This document shows positions 24,576 to 27,530 of a stretch of DNA of 27,530 nucleotides, one piece after another. The notes under the pieces are model-generated. The model was not told where the DNA came from, did no database searches, and saw only the letters and a program-made list of their open reading frames with translations. The stretch comes from JBLHKS01 sp047620505 (GTDB taxonomy: Bacteria; Verrucomicrobiota; Verrucomicrobiia; Verrucomicrobiales; DEV007), in the NCBI GenBank assembly GCA_047620505.1, contig JBLHKS010000084.1, positions 1 to 27,530 on the forward strand. Reading direction: 5' to 3'. Both the position numbers and the translations under genes were made by a program. Each line of letters opens with the position of its first letter. Positions within the stretch are counted from its first letter, which is position 1.

Positions 24576-26141
24576 ATGTCCCAGAACCGCCGCCAGGAAC
24601 TTTACGACAAGATTCGAGAGACCTCGAAGGACGAGCTGATCATCTCCGAAATGATTCGGTTAGGGTTCTGGAAATCCGGGGAAGGCCAACCGGCCATGTC
24701 AGAAGACTGGATCAAACGGCGGGGCGAACTCACACGAGAGTTGAATGCGCTCGCCGCCAAGCAGCGCAAGTTTAAGGATCGCGAGGCGATGCTTCACGAG
24801 ATCCGCCACAAGCGGATGAAAGAGGCCAAGGCGCGGCGCGAGGAAACGAAGTTGAAGCGCGAAGAGGAGCGGCTAAAAAAGGCTGCGATCTGGCGGAAAT
24901 CGAAGGAAGAGGACATCGTTTATCTCGGCGAGAAGGTTTCGAAGGGCCTGAATCACAAGAAATCCGATGCGGCGCTGCTTTCGAAGTTTCGGCTCCCGGC
25001 GATGAACTCGGCAGCGGATCTTGCCCGCGCGATGGGCGTTTCGATCGGGGAATTGCGCTTTCTGGCGTTCAACCGCGATGTCAGCAAAACCACGCATTAT
25101 CGGCAGTTTCTGATGCCAAAGAAATCTGGAGGCGATCGTCTGATTTCCGCGCCGATGCCTCGATTGAAGGCGGCTCAGCACTGGATTCTCGAGCAGCTGC
25201 TGGTTCAGGTTCCCGTCCACGACGCGGCTCACGGCTTTGTGCGCGATCGATCGATCCTAACGAACGCCCAGGAACACTGCGGGCGCGATCTGGTCATCAA
25301 TCTGGATTTGCGCGATTTTTTTCCGACCGTCAGCTACCCGCGGGTCAAAGGCCTGTTCCGCAAACTCGGATACTCCGAGCAGTTGGCGACCGTGCTCGGC
25401 CTGCTCTGCACCGAGCCGGAAGTGGATGAGCTGGAAATGGACGGCGAAACTTTTTACCTCTCGACTTCAGATCGGCACCTTCCGCAAGGCGCTCCGACGA
25501 GTCCGGCGATCACGAATCTGCTTTGTTTTCGACTTGATAAACGAATGACCGGAGTCGCTGCGTCGCTTGGTTTTCACTACACGCGTTACGCGGACGATAT
25601 GTCCTTTTCGAGCCTCGATCCATCGGCGTTGGCGAGCATCAAAAAGCTCCTTTGGCGCGTTAGGTCCGTGGTCGAGGACGAAGGTTTCGTTCTGCATCCT
25701 GACAAAACCAGAATTATGCGGCGTGGTTCCCGGCAGGAAGTGACCGGCCTGACCGTGAACGAAAAACCTGCGATCCCGCGGCGTGATTTTCGGCGATTTC
25801 GAGCGTTGCTCCAGCAGGTCGAGAAAGATGGGCCGGGCGGCAAGCACTGGCGCGGCGGCAAATCGCATTTGCTGGCTTCGATCCGGGGTTACGCCAATTT
25901 TATCCGGATGGTCGACGCCGAGCGCGGCTCAAATTACGTCGAGCGCGCTCAGCAGCTGCTGGTGAAGCACGGTTGGTCGCACGAGATCGCTCATCCGGCC
26001 AAAAGCCCGCCACAGGCAGGTTCGGCGTCGCCTCCTTCGTTGCTCGCTGGGACTCCGCCGCCGCTACCCGGCGAATTGGCCGAAAATCCGAACGGTAAAA
26101 AGAAGCGCTCCAGCTGGTTCAAATTCTGGCGCAAGAATTGA
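24576..26141 (+). CDS. Retron-type reverse transcriptase with long N-terminal extension
   Basis: The 521-residue enzyme has retron hallmarks: NAQEH (230-234, the NAxxH motif of region X), catalytic Asp 244 in NLDLRDFFP, LPQGAPTSPAITN, YADD (338-341) and VTG (389-391, in region Y). It would reverse-transcribe a structured RNA into msDNA. Residues 1-140 form a charged extension with a Lys/Glu/Arg-rich helix (about 75-110) that is likely a coiled coil; long N-terminal extensions are known in myxobacterial retron enzymes such as Mx162. The C-terminal tail (about 475-521) is Pro-rich, then basic and aromatic. ATG 24576 has no Shine-Dalgarno. The gene stands alone, with no recognised effector next to it. 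Two palindrome sites lie in it (EQLL and QQLL). Confidence 0.95.
   Translation: MSQNRRQELYDKIRETSKDELIISEMIRLGFWKSGEGQPAMSEDWIKRRGELTRELNALAAKQRKFKDREAMLHEIRHKRMKEAKARREETKLKREEERLKKAAIWRKSKEEDIVYLGEKVSKGLNHKKSDAALLSKFRLPAMNSAADLARAMGVSIGELRFLAFNRDVSKTTHYRQFLMPKKSGGDRLISAPMPRLKAAQHWILEQLLVQVPVHDAAHGFVRDRSILTNAQEHCGRDLVINLDLRDFFPTVSYPRVKGLFRKLGYSEQLATVLGLLCTEPEVDELEMDGETFYLSTSDRHLPQGAPTSPAITNLLCFRLDKRMTGVAASLGFHYTRYADDMSFSSLDPSALASIKKLLWRVRSVVEDEGFVLHPDKTRIMRRGSRQEVTGLTVNEKPAIPRRDFRRFRALLQQVEKDGPGGKHWRGGKSHLLASIRGYANFIRMVDAERGSNYVERAQQLLVKHGWSHEIAHPAKSPPQAGSASPPSLLAGTPPPLPGELAENPNGKKKRSSWFKFWRKN
25192..25201. repeat. Iterated palindrome, core AGCAGCTGCT
   Basis: In the reverse transcriptase gene ahead of the NAxxH motif. 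Reads Glu-Gln-Leu-Leu. Confidence 0.75.
25950..25961. repeat. Iterated palindrome, exact CAGCAGCTGCTG
   Basis: Near the 3' end of the reverse transcriptase gene. Reads Ala-Gln-Gln-Leu-Leu. Confidence 0.85.
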
Positions 26142-26298
26142 GCCCCTCTAATCTTGCGTCAGCCGATTCGTGAGTTGCCTGAAATTGGCGAGCATTCGCG
26201 ATCTGGACATCGCCGGCCCGCCACTGTCTGCCGTGAGAAAGTAATGCCGATCTTGACGTTTCCTCATTGGAAGGCAAAGGGAACGGTCACTGAATACC

Positions 26299-27405
26299 AT
26301 GCAAACAATCTTCCTCGCAGCCAAACATGACTGGGTCAGCGTCCGAGGTGCAAAAATCCCCCGGGCGCTTTATCCGTTCAAGAATGAAACGGTGCTCTCC
26401 GAGCTTCCCAGACGGCTCGCTGGTTTGCCGAACAATCACGGCATCCACATCGTCACCAACTCGCCGATGCTTTCCCACTTTCAAAAGTGGAGAGATTCCC
26501 TCAACGGAGTTTCCGTCGAAATTGAAATCCATGACAACGGAAGTCAGGGAAGTGATGCAAAACATGGCGCGGTAGACGACCTTCTTCATGTGATCGATAA
26601 GCTCGATTTAGAGGATGATCTTTTTGTCCTTGGCGGCAGCAATTGGTTTACCTTCGATACGAATGAGTTTCTCGCAAAATCGCTCAATCGTTCACCGGCT
26701 GTTTTGCTGAGCCGTCGGCCGGTTGAAGATGAGTCGAAGCGCTTCGGGATGGCGAAAATTGCATCGGATGGCCGCATCTTGGTTTTCAATGAAAAGAAAC
26801 CGAGCCCTGACGAAGCCGGCTTTCACAAGGCCGGTTGTTCTTATTCCTATTCGTCCGAGCAGATCGAACTTTTTCGCGCTTTTCAAGCAGAGCAGTCCAG
26901 CTCGACTTCGACGGGCGATTTGTTTGCTTGGATTGCCGAAAGAGTCCCGGCAGCCGGGGTTTTGATGACTCCCTCCCTCAACGGCCCCGATTTTATCGAG
27001 CTTCATAGCATTCTCTGGAGATTAGTTGGTGATCCGGATTCGTGGCTGGCTTCGGCGATCACAAAGTTTGAGAAGGCCAGTTCGCTGCACGACCTGGCCG
27101 AACTTCTCGACGACCCCGATCCCAATGTGCGAATTTTTGCGGCTCATCTTCTTGGTAAGACACCTCGGCTGTTCGGCAAGACCGGCCGGGAACACGCTAT
27201 CGCTGCTTTACTGGAAAAGCTCGGCGACACTGCGTCAAACCAGATCGGTGGAGCGGACGATGATGATGAGGAGATCTTTTTCGTCTGTGCTACGGCCGCA
27301 GATTCACTGGCGGCTCTCGGATATTCGGATAGCCGGGATGCTGTGTTTGAAAAAGCGGCGAAGAACGGCGTTAAGGTTGAGCCGAAAAGGAACGTGACCG
27401 TTTGA
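26299..27405 (+). CDS. Nucleotidyltransferase-like protein with HEAT-like C-terminal region
   Basis: The 368-residue protein starts MQTIFLAAKHDW and continues IPRALYPFKNETVLSELPRRL, which parallels the nucleotide-binding start of sugar-phosphate nucleotidyltransferases (LAAGxGTRxxPxTxxxPKxL). The GxGTR part is missing. FVLGGSNWFTFD (about 111-122) sits where the 'LGDN' metal motif is expected. RFGMAKIASDGRILVFNEKKPSP and AGCSYSYSSEQIELF fit the downstream sugar-binding part of the family. From about 255 the sequence turns helical with HEAT-like units (LHDLAELLDDPDPNVRIFAAHLLG). It may be a non-catalytic or altered sugar nucleotidyltransferase. It lies 157 bp after the RT, same strand. The spacer 26142-26298 holds a TTGACG but no clear -10. 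An AGGGA lies 17 nt before the ATG. Confidence 0.8.
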   Translation: MQTIFLAAKHDWVSVRGAKIPRALYPFKNETVLSELPRRLAGLPNNHGIHIVTNSPMLSHFQKWRDSLNGVSVEIEIHDNGSQGSDAKHGAVDDLLHVIDKLDLEDDLFVLGGSNWFTFDTNEFLAKSLNRSPAVLLSRRPVEDESKRFGMAKIASDGRILVFNEKKPSPDEAGFHKAGCSYSYSSEQIELFRAFQAEQSSSTSTGDLFAWIAERVPAAGVLMTPSLNGPDFIELHSILWRLVGDPDSWLASAITKFEKASSLHDLAELLDDPDPNVRIFAAHLLGKTPRLFGKTGREHAIAALLEKLGDTASNQIGGADDDDEEIFFVCATAADSLAALGYSDSRDAVFEKAAKNGVKVEPKRNVTV

Positions 27406-27412
27406 TCGCCGC

Positions 27413-27530
27413 TTACCGGGCGACATCCGGATTGAGAGAGAGGAACCGGTCGCGTTCTTCCCGTGAGTGAAAGACCATCGGTGCCGCATCGGCGTCGAGG
27501 CCGTGTTGCTTGAGAAGTTGCAGTTCGCGA
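27413..27530 (-). CDS. 3' end of an unrecognised minus-strand gene, partial
   Basis: A minus-strand frame enters from the right edge and gives 38 residues beginning RELQLLKQHGLDADA and ending FLSLNPDVAR before a TAA at 27415-27413. The 5' part lies beyond the window. The composition is typical of coding sequence here, and the position, 7 bp from the convergent stop at 27405, fits a real gene end. No domain can be assigned from so short a piece. Confidence 0.5.
   Translation of the reverse strand, partial: RELQLLKQHGLDADAAPMVFHSREERDRFLSLNPDVAR

Noticed and set aside
6441..25670. Recurring TTAGG/CCTAA pentamers such as CTGTTAGGC
   Set aside because: About a dozen copies is below chance expectation for a 5-mer at this composition, so there is no enrichment.
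1..27530. tRNA, rRNA, insertion sequence or prophage genes
   Set aside because: No tRNA-like cloverleaf, rRNA segment, transposase or phage structural gene was recognised on reading both strands.

Overview
The window is about 58% G+C, densely coded on both strands, and looks like a chromosomal piece from the Planctomycetota/Verrucomicrobiota group, more likely Verrucomicrobiota. The reasons are a Tat-exported DUF1501 protein coupled to a PPC-domain protein, two very large secreted c-type cytochrome/beta-propeller proteins, tandem Uma2 genes, an 'NPYAPP'-type small membrane protein, and a general lack of Shine-Dalgarno sequences. The phylum is inferred from gene content, not from a marker gene.

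Layout. 1-1743: a hairpin repeat, then an ABC exporter (permease and ATPase, minus strand). 1852-5064: a secreted EF-hand protein with a strong terminator, a GT-C type membrane glycosyltransferase and a DUF2183/App1-like phosphatase. 5070-6612: a small membrane protein on the minus strand with a clear promoter and an apparently leaderless start, then a GT4 glycosyltransferase. 6621-7652: a frameshifted Uma2 gene and an intact Uma2 gene. 7677-9744: thiC preceded by a TPP riboswitch. 9889-13047: a large secreted protein with a TIM-barrel-like core. 13007-23261: a block of secreted proteins in which two paralogous cytochrome c/propeller proteins bracket a DUF1501-PPC pair and a ZnuA-like lipoprotein. 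23354-24319: a secreted triple-LysM protein. 24401-26141: a retron-type reverse transcriptase preceded by a foldable non-coding region. 26299-27405: a degenerate nucleotidyltransferase with a HEAT-like tail. 27413-27530: the 3' end of an unrecognised minus-strand gene.

Two things stand out. First, the palindrome AGCAGCTGCT (usually as CAGCAGCTGCTG) occurs 17 times, where about 0.03 would be expected by chance. It appears about every 1.5 kb, in almost every gene, in three reading frames and once between genes, so it behaves as a DNA-level highly iterated palindrome. Second, the reverse transcriptase has the retron hallmarks NAxxH, YADD and VTG plus a long charged N-terminal extension. The 144 bp upstream of it can fold into an outer stem enclosing a long imperfect hairpin, which is the a1-msr-msd-a2 layout of a retron RNA. 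No effector gene is obvious beside it.

How the genes fit together: the 13-23 kb block is probably a periplasmic oxidation or degradation module of exported proteins. ThiC is regulated by thiamine pyrophosphate. The glycosyltransferases and the ABC exporter suggest envelope polysaccharide work, but they do not form one operon.
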